Of a stretch of DNA of 64,000 bases, positions 36,389 through 46,273 are shown in pieces. The stretch is taken from NCBI GenBank assembly GCA_947502305.1, contig CANMZA010000002.1, positions 339,041 through 403,040 of the forward strand. Reading direction: 5' to 3'. The DNA comes from an uncultured Erythrobacter sp. (GTDB taxonomy: Bacteria; Pseudomonadota; Alphaproteobacteria; Sphingomonadales; Sphingomonadaceae). A program made the position numbers and the translations under genes. How positions within the stretch are numbered: the stretch's first letter is position 1; the number at the start of each line of letters is the position of its first letter. Under the pieces are notes generated by a model. The model did not search any database, was not told where the DNA came from, and saw only the letters and a program-made list of their open reading frames with translations.

Positions 36389-38895
36389 CACGTTACGATA
36401 TTCACCAATCTATCAGGCACCACGATCACTTTGCGAACCTCCGCTCCATCAAGTGAACGCTGAACCTTCTCAGACCCAAGCGCAAGCGCCTCAAGCGTAT
36501 CTTTGGACGCGCCTTTGGGCACAGTAAGCGTATCGCGCAGCTTGCCTTTGTGTTGAACCGCGATGGTCACCTCATCCTCAACCAACAGCGCCGGGTCATG
36601 CGCGGGCCATGCGGCATCCGCGATGAGGGCCGTTTCGCCCATCACCGCATGCGCTTCTTCGGCCAGATGCGGCATCATTGGGGCAATCAAATGCAGGATT
36701 GCGCGGATTGCGAAATTGCGGCTTTCGCTCGGGGCCGCTTTCTCCGCCGCAGCGGCGAGTTCATAGATCCGCGCCACCGCTTTGTTAAAGCCCAGCGCTT
36801 CGATATCCTCAGCAACGGCGACAACGGCTTGGTGGGCCTTGCGCAGGAGCGCTTTGTCTTCGCCGCTTGCCGCCGCATCATATTGCCCGAACAAACGCCA
36901 CAGACGTTGAACGAACCGGTAACATCCCTCGATGCCGCTTTCGGACCATGGCAAATCGCGTTCTGGCGGGCTGTCAGACAGCATGAACCAGCGCACCGCG
37001 TCTGCGCCGTAATTGGCGATGATATTGTCGGGATCGACGACGTTCTTCTTCGATTTTGACATTTTGACGACGCGGCCACGTTCAACCTCATCGCCGCCAT
37101 CGAGGGTAAAGGCTTTCTCGCCCTCAATCTTAACCTCGGCCGGGCTGAGCCAAGGCCCATCGCCGACCCGGTAAGTCTCATGCGTCACCATGCCCTGCGT
37201 GAACAACGCCGCAAACGGCTCTTTCACATCAAACTTGCCGATATGCGACAGCGCCCGCGTCCAGAACCGCGCATAGAGCAAATGCAAAATCGCATGTTCG
37301 ATCCCGCCAATATAATGCTGCACCGGCATCCATTTGGCGATTTCTGCTGGGTCAAACGGCGCATCAGCGGGTTGGCTGGCAAAGCGCAGGAAATACCAGC
37401 TCGAATTGGTGAAAGTGTCGAGCGTATCGGTCTCTCGCTCAGCCGCGCCGCCGCATTGCGGACAAGTGGTGTGTTTCCATGTCGGATGCCGCTCTAACGG
37501 GTTACCCGGCGTTTCAAAATCCACGTCGTCAGGCAACGTAACCGGGAGCTGATCCTTGGGCACCGGTACGATGTCGCATTTGGGGCAATGGATAAAGGGG
37601 ATCGGCGTCCCCCAATATCGTTGCCGTGAAATGCCCCAATCGCGCAGCCGCCAAACGGTCGTACCCTCTCCCCAGCCGCCGGATTCGGCGCGGGCGATGA
37701 TTTCAGCCTTGGCCTCATCCACGGATTTACCATCGAGGAAATCTGAATTGACGATCACGCCGTCGCCTGATTCCGCTTCGCTCCCCATCGGGGCATCAGC
37801 CTGCGCCACATCAGAAGCAACCACGCGCACAATCGGCAGATCATATTTCGTCGCAAATTCAAAATCGCGCTGATCATGCCCCGGCACGCCCATCACGGCG
37901 CCGGTCCCGTAGTCCATGAGCACGAAATTGGCGATAAACACTGGCATTGCCTCGCCAGTGAAGGGGTGGCGGGCCGTGATGCCGGTATCAAAGCCAAGCT
38001 TTTCAGCAGTCTCCAATTCCGCCGCGGTCGTGCCGCCACGCTTGCATTCTTCGATAAAGGCCGCAGCCGCGGGATTGTCCGCCAATTCCTGAGCAATCGG
38101 GTGATCGGCGGCAATCGCGCAAAAACTCGCACCGAAAATCGTGTCTGGCCGCGTGGTGTAAACCGGCAATTGCGCGCCGTTTGACAGCTCAAAGGAAAAC
38201 TCAAGCCCTTGGCTCTTACCAATCCAGTTTTCCTGCATCAGCCGCACTTTATCTGGCCAATCCTTGAGATCGCCCAGCCCGTCCAGCAATTCATCGGCAA
38301 AATCGGTGATCTTCAAAAACCACTGATCCAGCTTGCGCTTTTCCACCTCTGCGCCTGACCGCCAGCCTTTGCCGTCGATCACCTGTTCATTGGCAAGAAC
38401 GGTCATGTCGACCGGGTCCCAGTTCACTTCGCTGGAGCGCCGGTAAACCAAGCCGCCCGCATACATATCGAGGAAAAGCGCCTGTTCGTGCCCGTAATAT
38501 TCCGGGTCGCAGGTCGCAAATTCGCGGGTCCAGTCCAGCGCAAATCCAATCCGCTGCAACTGCTCTTTCATCGCTTCTATATTGGACCGGGTCCACGCGC
38601 CGGGGTGAACCTTTTTCTCCATCGCGGCATTTTCCGCTGGCATGCCGAATGCATCCCACCCCATCGGATGGAGCACTTCGTGGCCCTGCATTTTCTTATA
38701 GCGCGCCAGCACATCGCCCATCGTGTAATTGCGCACATGCCCCATATGGATGCGCCCCGATGGATAGGGGAACATCTCAAGGATGTAGCTCTTGGGCTTA
38801 TCGCTGTCAGAATTGGCGGTGAAAGTGCCCGCATCATCCCACGCGCGCTGCCAGCGCCCGTCAGCAGAAGACGGATCAAAACGGTTCTCAGTCAT
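36388..38895 (-). CDS. leuS: leucyl-tRNA synthetase
   Basis: Class I aminoacyl-tRNA synthetase, 835 residues. The HIGH signature is HMGH at 50-53 ([16 protein letters not shown]), the KMSKS loop is [12 protein letters not shown], and the CP1 editing domain contains [21 protein letters not shown] Cys-containing zinc-like module CPKC and CPQCGG is visible. It is the second gene in a DUF3576-leuS-lptE-holA cluster. Its stop overlaps lptE by one base. There is a 178-bp gap to the DUF3576 gene. Confidence 0.98.
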   Translation of the reverse strand: MTENRFDPSSADGRWQRAWDDAGTFTANSDSDKPKSYILEMFPYPSGRIHMGHVRNYTMGDVLARYKKMQGHEVLHPMGWDAFGMPAENAAMEKKVHPGAWTRSNIEAMKEQLQRIGFALDWTREFATCDPEYYGHEQALFLDMYAGGLVYRRSSEVNWDPVDMTVLANEQVIDGKGWRSGAEVEKRKLDQWFLKITDFADELLDGLGDLKDWPDKVRLMQENWIGKSQGLEFSFELSNGAQLPVYTTRPDTIFGASFCAIAADHPIAQELADNPAAAAFIEECKRGGTTAAELETAEKLGFDTGITARHPFTGEAMPVFIANFVLMDYGTGAVMGVPGHDQRDFEFATKYDLPIVRVVASDVAQADAPMGSEAESGDGVIVNSDFLDGKSVDEAKAEIIARAESGGWGEGTTVWRLRDWGISRQRYWGTPIPFIHCPKCDIVPVPKDQLPVTLPDDVDFETPGNPLERHPTWKHTTCPQCGGAAERETDTLDTFTNSSWYFLRFASQPADAPFDPAEIAKWMPVQHYIGGIEHAILHLLYARFWTRALSHIGKFDVKEPFAALFTQGMVTHETYRVGDGPWLSPAEVKIEGEKAFTLDGGDEVERGRVVKMSKSKKNVVDPDNIIANYGADAVRWFMLSDSPPERDLPWSESGIEGCYRFVQRLWRLFGQYDAAASGEDKALLRKAHQAVVAVAEDIEALGFNKAVARIYELAAAAEKAAPSESRNFAIRAILHLIAPMMPHLAEEAHAVMGETALIADAAWPAHDPALLVEDEVTIAVQHKGKLRDTLTVPKGASKDTLEALALGSEKVQRSLDGAEVRKVIVVPDRLVNIVT

Positions 38896-39074
38896 AATCG
38901 CCTGTTACGGACTTCACCGCAGATTGGAAGCGCAAGGGCGCGTTGCTGCCAAATTTGCCCGCAAAAATTTGCTGGAAAAACTTGCACCACAATGTCGGCG
39001 GAAATTGTGTTGGAGAATGCGGCCGTGCGGCTGCCCGGCACTAGGCCAAACCTTATACCGGCGCTAAATCGAAA

Positions 39075-39557
39075 TTACCCGGTGACGGCTTTGCGGCGCA
39101 GATCGCGCGCTTTGGTCAGGATAATATCCTCAAGTTTCTGCACAGTTGCCGCCTGAACCGGGGCATCAACCCAGCCGCCACCTTGTGCGACTTGGCGGCT
39201 GGCCGCGACGCGAAGGGCGTCGGCGCGCAAATCTTGATCTAGGATAGTGACGGTGACTTTCACCCGCTCATTCGGGTTGCTGGGGTTCGCATACCAATCG
39301 GTTACGATCACGCCGCCATTGCTGTCCGCCGACAAAAGCGGAGCAAAGCTGAGCGTGTCGAGCGCCCCGCGCCAAAGATACGCATTCACGCCAATAGCAT
39401 TGACCTGCGACGCCTGAAGCTGGCTGGTCGGACGCTCATTGCCGCCGCATGCAGCCAGCAATCCAAGCGCAGCCGCGAGGCTTACGGTCCGGGCGGCGAA
39501 ACGGGTTGAGTTTGAAAATGCATTGGCGCTGCGTGTCACGGCGTTAAAGTCCCTCAC
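39075..39557 (-). CDS. DUF3576 domain lipoprotein
   Basis: A 160-residue protein of the DUF3576 family. A signal sequence with lipobox LAAC precedes GGNERPTSQLQASQVNAIGVNAYLWRGALDTLSFAPL, the conserved DUF3576 core, and the Asp-Trp-Tyr motif VTDWYANPSNPNERVKV. It is a predicted lipoprotein of unknown function, regularly found next to leuS in alphaproteobacteria. This context supports an envelope role. Confidence 0.88.
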   Translation of the reverse strand: MRDFNAVTRSANAFSNSTRFAARTVSLAAALGLLAACGGNERPTSQLQASQVNAIGVNAYLWRGALDTLSFAPLLSADSNGGVIVTDWYANPSNPNERVKVTVTILDQDLRADALRVAASRQVAQGGGWVDAPVQAATVQKLEDIILTKARDLRRKAVTG

Positions 39558-39963
39558 TGTCTATCTGGATGCTCTATACCGGCCCTGCGCGGTGCGGCAA
39601 GGTTATTGAGGCGGCAAAATCGCCCCGCATCGGCGGCATCCCTAGCACAGCGCCGCCTGTACGCACGCTGTACCGGTGCCGATTCGCTCTTCACTGCGAT
39701 GGGGGCGCGATTGGTTTGGCCTGAGGCGGGCTGGCAGGGAGGTAAGTCGCGGATATGGGCGGAAAAGCGGTGTCTCAAGGCGATTCTGTGTGCTGGGCGC
39801 AACAGGTGCCGGCTTAAGAGTCGCCCCTAACCATAGAAGTGATTGCGTAGGACGCGGTCACAGACTTATCACTAAACATCAATAAACCGCCGGTGATGAT
39901 AATCATCCTAGGTTCAGGGGCAAACTGCTTCACTGCGGTTTGGGATTGTAAACGGGATTCGAA
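39558..39963. other. 406-bp intergenic region
   Basis: No supported gene is seen here. A 74-codon open frame at 39606-39830 has an arginine/cysteine-rich composition without a good ribosome binding site. The region contains the divergent promoters of the DUF3576 gene and of the secreted protein at 39964. An AT-rich stretch around 39865-39910 may be the latter. Confidence 0.5.
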
Positions 39964-40782
39964 ATGACACGGATGCACACTAACACGGCGGGAAAGCAGC
40001 TTAAGCTGCCGCTGTTTGGTGCGCTTGCTGCATTGGCGCTGGCCCTGCCATCCGCCGGGCTTGCGGTTGTCGGCTTGGGTGTTGGCGATTCGGCGGGGGA
40101 ACCGGTCTTTGATCTGTTCACGCCCGCTTCTGTTGATCCAGAACTTGCAGCACGTGTCGCCGACAAGGCGCGCGAACGCGGCATTCGCTTTACGCCTGCC
40201 GGTGCAAATGCGGTGACCAATGATCGCACAATAACGGTCGCGGTCCGAATCGATGATCAAACTGCGCAGGCGATTTCGATCCGCTCTGCGGTCGATGCGG
40301 CACCTGGCACGGGCCCTGGCATTGCGGGCATTCAAGCGAGCCGGTTTAACCTTGGCACGGCGCGCGGCTACCAAAGCTTTGCCCGCACACAAAAAGCACC
40401 GTCTAATCCGTCTGCTGCCTCGCTACCCGATTCGATTCGTGACGCTGGCGCGCGCAATTTGACCGCCGCATCGCGGCTGACGAACCCGAATATGCCGGAT
40501 TTGTCTGAGTTTGAACCGGCACGGCCCACCCGTCAGGATGAACCAAGCCGTCTGCAAACACGGATTGAGCTAGAGGGTGAAACCGTGACCGGTCGCTCCC
40601 CCAACACGCTGGATGCGCTTAGCTCGCAAACGGTTGATGTCGGTGGCAGCTTCCGTCTCTCGCCCAATCTCGACGTGACCGCTGGCGTACGGCTTTCGCA
40701 AGAGCGTGACCGCCTCGATCCGGTGACCAATTCGGTGCAAGACAGCCAAGCTGTCTATGTTGGGACGCAAATCCGCTTCTAA
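39964..40782 (+). CDS. secreted hypothetical protein with C-terminal beta-signal
   Basis: A 272-residue protein I do not recognise. The signal peptide (LPLFGALAALALALPSAGLAV) is followed by a Ser/Ala/Pro-rich region with VARVADKARERGIRF-like text near 55-70, low-complexity polar stretches, and a last 60-residue beta-hairpin region: GGSFRLSPNLDVTAGVRLSQERD then VYVGTQIRF ending in Phe. The last ten residues look like an outer-membrane barrel insertion signal, although two strands are too few for a barrel alone. ATG at 39973 is an alternative start. A terminator follows directly. Confidence 0.72.
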   Translation: MTRMHTNTAGKQLKLPLFGALAALALALPSAGLAVVGLGVGDSAGEPVFDLFTPASVDPELAARVADKARERGIRFTPAGANAVTNDRTITVAVRIDDQTAQAISIRSAVDAAPGTGPGIAGIQASRFNLGTARGYQSFARTQKAPSNPSAASLPDSIRDAGARNLTAASRLTNPNMPDLSEFEPARPTRQDEPSRLQTRIELEGETVTGRSPNTLDALSSQTVDVGGSFRLSPNLDVTAGVRLSQERDRLDPVTNSVQDSQAVYVGTQIRF

Positions 40783-40815
40783 TTCTGTAAGCGACGCACA
40801 ATACCGCGTTTTAAG

Positions 40816-40840
40816 AACCTCGCCGAGAGCGGGGTTTTTT
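40816..40840 (+). terminator. intrinsic terminator of the secreted-protein gene
   Basis: AACCTCGC (40816-40823) and GCGGGGTT (40829-40836) form an 8-bp stem (one G-T pair) with a five-base loop, followed by a T-run to 40840. It lies 34 bases after the stop codon. Confidence 0.85.
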
Positions 40841-40869
40841 ATTGCCTGACGCTTTTTATTGCCTGACGC
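40836..40869 (+). repeat. perfect tandem duplication of a 17-bp unit
   Basis: The unit TTTTTATTGCCTGACGC occurs at 40836-40852 and again at 40853-40869 with no mismatch. It starts in the T-run of the terminator and ends 45 bp before phaB. It looks like a recent slip duplication; it also duplicates the T-tract. Confidence 0.9.
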
Positions 40870-40887
40870 TACGGCAACGCTACCATA

Positions 40888-40907
40888 CCTCCTTTACCAT
40901 CAGGAGG
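40888..40907 (+). promoter_or_regulatory. Shine-Dalgarno of phaB with a complementary CCTCC upstream
   Basis: AGGAGGG (40902-40908) is six bases before the phaB ATG and is the strongest ribosome binding site noted here. CCTCC (40888-40892) can pair with GGAGG (40903-40907) around a 10-base loop and so hide it. Short complements of a Shine-Dalgarno arise by chance, so the effect is uncertain. Confidence 0.5.
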
Positions 40908-40914
40908 GTCATAT

Positions 40915-41637
40915 ATGAGCCGTGTTGTCATCGTCACAGGAGGAACGCGCGGGATCGGCCGCGCGATTTGTGAGCAATTGATGTCGGACGGCTTTACCGT
41001 CGTCGCCAATTATGCCGGCAATGATGATGCCGCGCGCGCCTGTGAGGACAGTATCGGGGTCAAATGTTTCAAATGGGACGTTGGCGATCATGAGGCAACA
41101 TTGGCCGGATGCGAGCAAGTCGCCCAGCAGGTCGGCCCGATAGATGTCGTGGTCAACAATGCCGGGATCACTCGCGACGGCACTTTGCACAAAATGACCT
41201 ATGATGATTGGCACGACGTGATGCGCATCAATCTGGGCGGGTGCTTTAACATGTCAAAGGCTTGCTTTCCCGGCATGCGGGACCGGAAATGGGGCCGGAT
41301 CGTCAATATTGGATCCATCAACGGGCAGGCCGGGCAATATGGGCAGGTGAACTATGCCGCGGCAAAATCGGGCATTCACGGCTTTACCAAGGCTTTGGCG
41401 CAAGAAGGCGCGCGTTCAAACATCACGGTCAACGCCATCGCGCCGGGCTATATCGACACAGATATGGTTGCCGCCGTGCCGGATAATGTGCTGGAGAAAA
41501 TCGTCGCGGGCATTCCCGTTGGACGATTGGGTCAAGCCGGTGAAATTGCGCGCGGCGTCAGCTTTCTATGCAGCGAAGATGCCGGGTTTGTGACCGGATC
41601 AACAATGAGCATCAATGGCGGGCAGCATATGTATTGA
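40915..41637 (+). CDS. phaB: acetoacetyl-CoA reductase
   Basis: Reduces acetoacetyl-CoA to (R)-3-hydroxybutyryl-CoA with NADPH, the second step of PHB synthesis. This 240-residue short-chain dehydrogenase has the cofactor motif GGTRGIG at 9-15, NNAG at 81-84, and the catalytic Ser134, Tyr147 and Lys151. The segment NGQAGQYGQVNYAAAKSG is specific to PhaB rather than FabG. The start is fixed by a strong ribosome binding site. Its TGA shares a base with the ATG of a DUF2805 gene. Confidence 0.96.
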   Translation: MSRVVIVTGGTRGIGRAICEQLMSDGFTVVANYAGNDDAARACEDSIGVKCFKWDVGDHEATLAGCEQVAQQVGPIDVVVNNAGITRDGTLHKMTYDDWHDVMRINLGGCFNMSKACFPGMRDRKWGRIVNIGSINGQAGQYGQVNYAAAKSGIHGFTKALAQEGARSNITVNAIAPGYIDTDMVAAVPDNVLEKIVAGIPVGRLGQAGEIARGVSFLCSEDAGFVTGSTMSINGGQHMY

Positions 41638-41897
41638 TGCAGCAAAACGCTCTATCGCGCGTCTCATCGCAGAAAAAGGGCATCGCATTGGACCGGGAAC
41701 TGACAGAAGCTGAAGTGAGCGCAGTGGTGGAAATGGCGCTGAGCGATCACATCAGTTTTGACACCATAAAACGCGAATTTGGTGTGGCTGAAAAAGACGT
41801 GAAGGCACTGATGCGGAGCCGCTTGAAACCGGGCAGCTACCGCGCATGGCGCAAACGCGTGCGCGATTTTTCTGATCGGCGGGAGCATTATAAGTGA
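41637..41897 (+). CDS. TIGR03643 / DUF2805 family protein
   Basis: An 86-residue protein of the DUF2805 family with the core SFDTIKREFGVAEKDVKALMRSRLKPGSYRAWRKRVRDF, a helix-turn-helix-like arrangement with basic C-terminus. Function is unknown. The ATG at 41637 shares a base with the phaB stop; a TTG at 41688 (LDRELTEAEV) would match the conserved start better. Its TGA overlaps the next GTG by four bases. The tight coupling suggests co-expression with phaB. Confidence 0.85.
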   Translation: MQQNALSRVSSQKKGIALDRELTEAEVSAVVEMALSDHISFDTIKREFGVAEKDVKALMRSRLKPGSYRAWRKRVRDFSDRREHYK

Positions 41898-42166
41898 CGC
41901 CGTCCGCCGACCCTTCGCCCTATCATCCGCCCGTTAAACGCTCTGTCCAAATCGCTGGTCACAAAACCTCGATCAGCCTTGAACCACTCTTTTGGGAGAT
42001 GTTGAAACAGGCTGCATTGCGCGAAGAGGTGCCCATCAACGCACTTGTTGGGCGCATTGATGCAGAGCGGATTAAGGCACAAACCCCGCCCGGCCTCGCC
42101 AGTGCAATCCGCGTTTGGCTGGTAACGAATGCCGCCCCGCCCGAATGCAGCGCCGGCCCCCTCTAA
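41894..42166 (+). CDS. ribbon-helix-helix domain protein
   Basis: A 90-residue protein with the RHH_4-type pattern: KRSVQIAGHKTSISLEPLFWEMLKQAALREEVPINALVGRID. The beta strand SVQIAGHKTSISL and two helices form the likely DNA-binding fold. It starts with GTG at 41894, overlapping the DUF2805 stop by four bases. Such proteins are sometimes annotated as arylsulfate sulfotransferase-related, which is misleading. A regulator role is inference. The stop is three bases from that of murA on the other strand. Confidence 0.82.
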   Translation: MTPSADPSPYHPPVKRSVQIAGHKTSISLEPLFWEMLKQAALREEVPINALVGRIDAERIKAQTPPGLASAIRVWLVTNAAPPECSAGPL

Positions 42167-42169
42167 AAC

Positions 42170-43450
42170 CTAATCGTCGACGCGTTCGATATCTGCCCCG
42201 ACCAATTGCAGCTTTTCTTCGAGCCGCTCATACCCGCGATCAAGGTGATAAATACGCCGCACTTGTGTTTCGCCCGTCGCGGCGAGCGCAGCGATAATCA
42301 GGCTCATCGAAGCGCGCAGATCCGTCGCCATCACCTCAGCGCCCGTCAAATCCGCTGGCCCTTTTACGACTGCGGTGCGGCCCTGTGTCGAGATATCCGC
42401 ACTCATCCGGGTAAGCTCGGGCACATGCATGAAGCGGTTTTCAAAGATCGTTTCTTTGAGAACGCTGGTCCCTTCCGCTCTGCACAGCAGGCTCATCAAT
42501 TGCGCCTGCATATCGGTGGCAAGGCCCGGAAACGGCGCCGTGGTCAGATCAACCGGTTTCAGCGGGCCATTGGCCGCGACATTCACACCCTTGGCGTCTT
42601 CTTCAACGTCCAAGCCAATATTGCGCAGCGCGGACAGGGTGGAGATCATATCGCCCGCATTGGCGCCTTCTAACCGCACTTCACCTCCGGTAATCGCAGC
42701 CGCACAGGCATAAGAGCCCGCTTCAATCCGGTCGGGCATGACTTTATAGGTCGCTCCGTTCAACCGTTTGACGCCGTGCACAGTCAGGTCGGATGTGCCG
42801 ATCCCTTCAATCTCTGCACCCATCGCGGTCAGCAGATTGCACAGATCGACAATCTCCGGCTCCCGTGCGGCACCGGTCAACCGGCTCGTTCCCTTGGCGA
42901 GCACGGCTGCCATCAGCGCGTTTTCCGTCGCGCCAACCGAAACAACAGGGAAATCAAAATCGCCGCCGGGCAATCCGCCGTCAGGCGCGATGGCTTTGAC
43001 ATAACCCTGCGTCAGCTCAATCTCTGCGCCAAACGCTTCGAGAGCTTTGAGATGCAAATCAATCGGGCGGTTCCCGATGGCGCAGCCGCCCGGCATGGAA
43101 ACGGTCGCTTCGCCGGAGCGCGCCAGCATCGGGCCAAGCACCAAGATAGAAGCCCGCATTTTGCGGACCAGATCATAGGGTGCAACCGTCGAGGTGATCC
43201 GCGTCCCTTCAAGCCGCATTGTCCGGCCAAAATCCTCTGGCCGCGTACCCTGAATGGCGGTGTTCACGCCAAACTGGTTCATCAGATGCTGAAATCCATC
43301 AATATCAGCGAGCCGCGGCAGATTGCGCAGAGTGACCGGTTCATCGGTCAAAAGCGCGCAGGGAATGAGCGTGAGCGCCGCGTTCTTTGCGCCAGAGATG
43401 GGGATCGTGCCCGACAGGCGGTTGCCGCCGCGAATTATCAATTTGTCCAT
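42170..43450 (-). CDS. murA: UDP-N-acetylglucosamine 1-carboxyvinyltransferase
   Basis: First committed enzyme of peptidoglycan synthesis, adding enolpyruvate from PEP to UDP-GlcNAc. The 426-residue protein has the N-terminal SGAKNAAL motif with Lys22, and the active loop [16 protein letters not shown] with Cys123, the fosfomycin-sensitive residue. The inside-out alpha/beta barrel motifs [17 protein letters not shown] and [17 protein letters not shown] are also seen. It is divergent from galU with a 126-bp gap. Confidence 0.98.
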   Translation of the reverse strand: MDKLIIRGGNRLSGTIPISGAKNAALTLIPCALLTDEPVTLRNLPRLADIDGFQHLMNQFGVNTAIQGTRPEDFGRTMRLEGTRITSTVAPYDLVRKMRASILVLGPMLARSGEATVSMPGGCAIGNRPIDLHLKALEAFGAEIELTQGYVKAIAPDGGLPGGDFDFPVVSVGATENALMAAVLAKGTSRLTGAAREPEIVDLCNLLTAMGAEIEGIGTSDLTVHGVKRLNGATYKVMPDRIEAGSYACAAAITGGEVRLEGANAGDMISTLSALRNIGLDVEEDAKGVNVAANGPLKPVDLTTAPFPGLATDMQAQLMSLLCRAEGTSVLKETIFENRFMHVPELTRMSADISTQGRTAVVKGPADLTGAEVMATDLRASMSLIIAALAATGETQVRRIYHLDRGYERLEEKLQLVGADIERVDD

Positions 43451-43576
43451 GTGCCTGCCTTAGCGAAACATGCGGCTCGTGCAACTGACGCCAAACATTG
43501 ACCTTGCGTAATAGGCGAGGCACGATTCCCAACAATGTCGGCGCGCATGGCGCTCAAATCTCCAAAGGCCTGTTTC

Positions 43577-44455
43577 ATGTCTCAAAAGCCCATCAAAAAA
43601 GCTGTCTTTCCGGTTGCCGGTTTGGGCACCCGGTTCCTGCCTGCGACCAAGGCCATTCCGAAAGAATTGCTGCCCATCGTTGATCGCCCGTTGATCCAAT
43701 ATGCAGTGGATGAAGCGCGCGAGGCTGGGATTGAGCAAATGATCTTCGTCACCGGGCGCGGGAAATCGGCGATCGTTGAACATTTCGACATCGCCTATGA
43801 ACTCGAAACCACAATGGGCGAGCGCGGCAAAGACCTCAGCGTGCTGGACCCAACCCGCGCCACGCCGGGCGACATCATCACCGTGCGTCAACAAGTGCCA
43901 ATGGGTTTGGGCCATGCGATCTGGTGCGCGCGAGCGATTGTGGGGGATGAGCCTTTTGCGATTTTCCTACCGGACGAATTGATGGTCGGAAAAGCGGGCG
44001 GCACCGGGTGCATGAAACAAATGGTAGAGGCCTATGATGAGGTCGGCGGCAATTTGATCAGCGTGCTCGAAGTGCCTGAGGAAGAGGTGTCCAGTTACGG
44101 CGTGATTGATCCGGGTGCGGCGCATGGCTCGCTGACCGAGGTAAAAGGGTTGGTCGAAAAACCCCCGCAGGATCAAGCACCCTCGAACAAGATCATCTCT
44201 GGCCGCTACATCCTTCAGCCCGAAGTGATGCGAACCCTAGAGAACCAAGGCAAGGGAGCAGGCGGGGAAATTCAGCTGACCGATGCAATGGCGCGGATGA
44301 TCGGCACTCAGCCATTTCATGCGGTGACATTTGACGGCAACCGCTATGATTGCGGCAGCAAACTCGGCTTTGTCGAGGCGACCTTGGCGCTGGCTTTGCA
44401 ACGAGAAGATATGGGCGCAGATGTGCGGGCAATGGCGCAAAAACTGCTCGCCTGA
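43577..44455 (+). CDS. galU: UTP-glucose-1-phosphate uridylyltransferase
   Basis: Makes UDP-glucose from UTP and glucose-1-phosphate, for surface glycans. This 292-residue protein has the nucleotide motif FPVAGLGTRFLPATKAIPKELLP at 11-33, KPLI-like VDRPLIQYAVDEA, and FLPDELM. The frame is open from 43535, but the ATG at 43577 (MSQKPIKKAVFPVAG) gives the family N-terminus. It ends at a hairpin shared with the flotillin gene. It can feed the sugar transferase at 33307 and the XrtA glycan genes. Confidence 0.97.
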   Translation: MSQKPIKKAVFPVAGLGTRFLPATKAIPKELLPIVDRPLIQYAVDEAREAGIEQMIFVTGRGKSAIVEHFDIAYELETTMGERGKDLSVLDPTRATPGDIITVRQQVPMGLGHAIWCARAIVGDEPFAIFLPDELMVGKAGGTGCMKQMVEAYDEVGGNLISVLEVPEEEVSSYGVIDPGAAHGSLTEVKGLVEKPPQDQAPSNKIISGRYILQPEVMRTLENQGKGAGGEIQLTDAMARMIGTQPFHAVTFDGNRYDCGSKLGFVEATLALALQREDMGADVRAMAQKLLA

Positions 44456-44475
44456 AATCACCAGACACCGATAGC

Positions 44476-44524
44476 AAAAGGCCCCGAACCGCGCCGTTTT
44501 GAGAGCAGCGCGGCCGGAGCCTTT
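44476..44524. terminator. bidirectional terminator between galU and the flotillin-like gene
   Basis: AAAAGGC (44476-44482) and GCCTTT (44519-44524) enclose a second GC stem (CGCGC/GCGCG) and CCG/CGG. The A and T runs flank the stem on both strands. It lies between two convergent genes. Confidence 0.65.
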
Positions 44525-44542
44525 GATTGAGTTTATGCCAAA

Positions 44543-46249
44543 TTATTCGGCGGGTTTGTCTTCCGCCTCATCGGCGAGCGGATTGTCGAGAGAAAGCGGT
44601 GCCGCCTCAGAAACGGCGACCTCTTCCTTTGCCGCGGCGGCGACCAATGTGCCGAGCGACGACCCATCAAGGCCCAGTTCTTTCATCAATCCATCAAGCA
44701 CGGGCGCCTGAGCGCGATAAGACAGCGCCGCAGAAACCGCATCACTGGCGAGGTTTCCCGAACCGCCCCCAGCGCCGCCGCCGGATCCGCCGCCAGAACC
44801 ACCGTTCTGAGTAAGTCCGTCGACTTGGACGATCTTAATCGAATCGATCGCTTCCATCGGCTTGGCGCTTTCCTTGATGACCTCAGGTAGCACTTCGAGC
44901 AGAGCCAGTTTCGTCTGCAAGCTGATCTGATCCATCGACAGAATGTTCGCAGCTTCGTTGACCGCTCGTTGACCAGCGGCCTCAACTTCGAACCGGACAC
45001 GGTCGGCTTCGGCGCGCAGAACTTCTGCATCAGCCTCACCCTTGGCCTCCATTCGCGCGGCTTCGGCGCGGTTGGTTGCGGCGTCTTTCTCCGCCTCGGC
45101 CTCGACTTTGATGCCGATCGCATCGCGTTCGGCTTGCTTCGACGCTTCGATCAGTTCGATCTTCTTTTGCCGTTCGGCGATCTCACTCTCACGCGACGTC
45201 ACAACTTGCTCTTCAGCAGCAACCGCTTTGGCGCGCGCCGCGTCGGCTTCTGCTTTCGCTTGGCTTTCCTCGCGGCTTTTGTTTTGAACCGCGATTTGCT
45301 GCTCTTGCCGGGCGATTTCTAGCGCGCGAACCTGGTCGATCCGTGCCTCTTCGACCGAACGATCGGCCTCGATCTGCTGGCTATCAACCTGTTTCTTTGC
45401 CTCAATCTTGGCGGCATCGGCTTCGCGCTGGCGCTCAGCCTGTTCGCGGGCGATTTCGGCCATTTGAGCGGCACGGCGGACTTCGACTTCACGCTCTTGT
45501 GACAGGCGCGCATATTCTTGGTCACGCCCAATCTCGAAGGATTTGGTATCCGCTTCGAGGTTTTTGGTTTCCATTTGAACGCGCGTGTCTTGCTCAATAT
45601 CGTTGCGCAATTTTTTACGCGCTTCGATTTGTTCGGTCAGCTTCGTCAGACCCTCTGCGTCAAAGGCGTTGTTGGCGTTGAAATGTTCAATGCTGGTCTG
45701 ATCAAGCCCGGTCAGCGAGACCGATTCCAGTTCCAGCCCGTTCATCGCCAAATCGTTGGACGACACCTGCTGCACCTTTTGCACAAAATCTGCGCGCTGC
45801 TCGTGCAGCTCATTCATGCTCATCCCCGCCGCCACAGAACGCAGCGCATCGACGAATTTACCCTCGACCAGATCTTTCAGCATTTCTGGCTGCATCGTGC
45901 GCTGACCCAATGTCTGCGCCGCCATGCCGATTGCGCCGGCATCTGGCCGCACCCGGACGTAAAATTCCGCCTTCACATCAATCCGCAACCGGTCGAGCGT
46001 AATGAGCGCCTCTCCATCGCGGCGCACCACGGCAAGCACCAGAGTGTTCATATTGACCGGCATCGTCTCATGAAACACCGGCAGCACCAGAGCGCCGCCA
46101 TTCATCACGACCTTTTCGCCGCCAACCCCGGTCCGCACAAAGGCAGTTTCCTTTGATGCGCGCCGGTAAAGCGTCGTCAACATAATGAAGATGATGAGCA
46201 GCAGCACCAAGCCGCCGCCGACGATGAAAACGTAATCTAACAGTCCCAT
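44543..46249 (-). CDS. flotillin-like SPFH/band 7 protein (YqiK type)
   Basis: A 568-residue membrane-anchored SPFH protein. One N-terminal TM helix (YVFIVGGGLVLLLIIFIML) precedes an SPFH domain with VRTGVGGEKVVMNGGALVLPVFHE and then a long coiled coil rich in Glu, Ala, Lys and Arg (about 190-430). A Gly/Ser linker (about 480-500) leads to a short C-terminal helix. Flotillins organise membrane microdomains. The ATG at 46249, after GGAGGAAAT, is preferred over 46264. It is co-transcribed with the YqiJ-like gene, which has the matching OB-fold. Confidence 0.9.
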   Translation of the reverse strand: MGLLDYVFIVGGGLVLLLIIFIMLTTLYRRASKETAFVRTGVGGEKVVMNGGALVLPVFHETMPVNMNTLVLAVVRRDGEALITLDRLRIDVKAEFYVRVRPDAGAIGMAAQTLGQRTMQPEMLKDLVEGKFVDALRSVAAGMSMNELHEQRADFVQKVQQVSSNDLAMNGLELESVSLTGLDQTSIEHFNANNAFDAEGLTKLTEQIEARKKLRNDIEQDTRVQMETKNLEADTKSFEIGRDQEYARLSQEREVEVRRAAQMAEIAREQAERQREADAAKIEAKKQVDSQQIEADRSVEEARIDQVRALEIARQEQQIAVQNKSREESQAKAEADAARAKAVAAEEQVVTSRESEIAERQKKIELIEASKQAERDAIGIKVEAEAEKDAATNRAEAARMEAKGEADAEVLRAEADRVRFEVEAAGQRAVNEAANILSMDQISLQTKLALLEVLPEVIKESAKPMEAIDSIKIVQVDGLTQNGGSGGGSGGGAGGGSGNLASDAVSAALSYRAQAPVLDGLMKELGLDGSSLGTLVAAAAKEEVAVSEAAPLSLDNPLADEAEDKPAE

Positions 46250-46273
46250 ATTTCCTCCAAACAATTCTTACAC

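Noticed and set aside
39606-39830. 74-codon plus-strand ORF
   Set aside because: No ribosome binding site, Arg/Cys-rich composition, and no family likeness.
45000-45600. Repetitive DNA in the flotillin gene
   Set aside because: It reflects the coiled-coil Glu/Ala/Arg codons of the protein, not a DNA repeat element.
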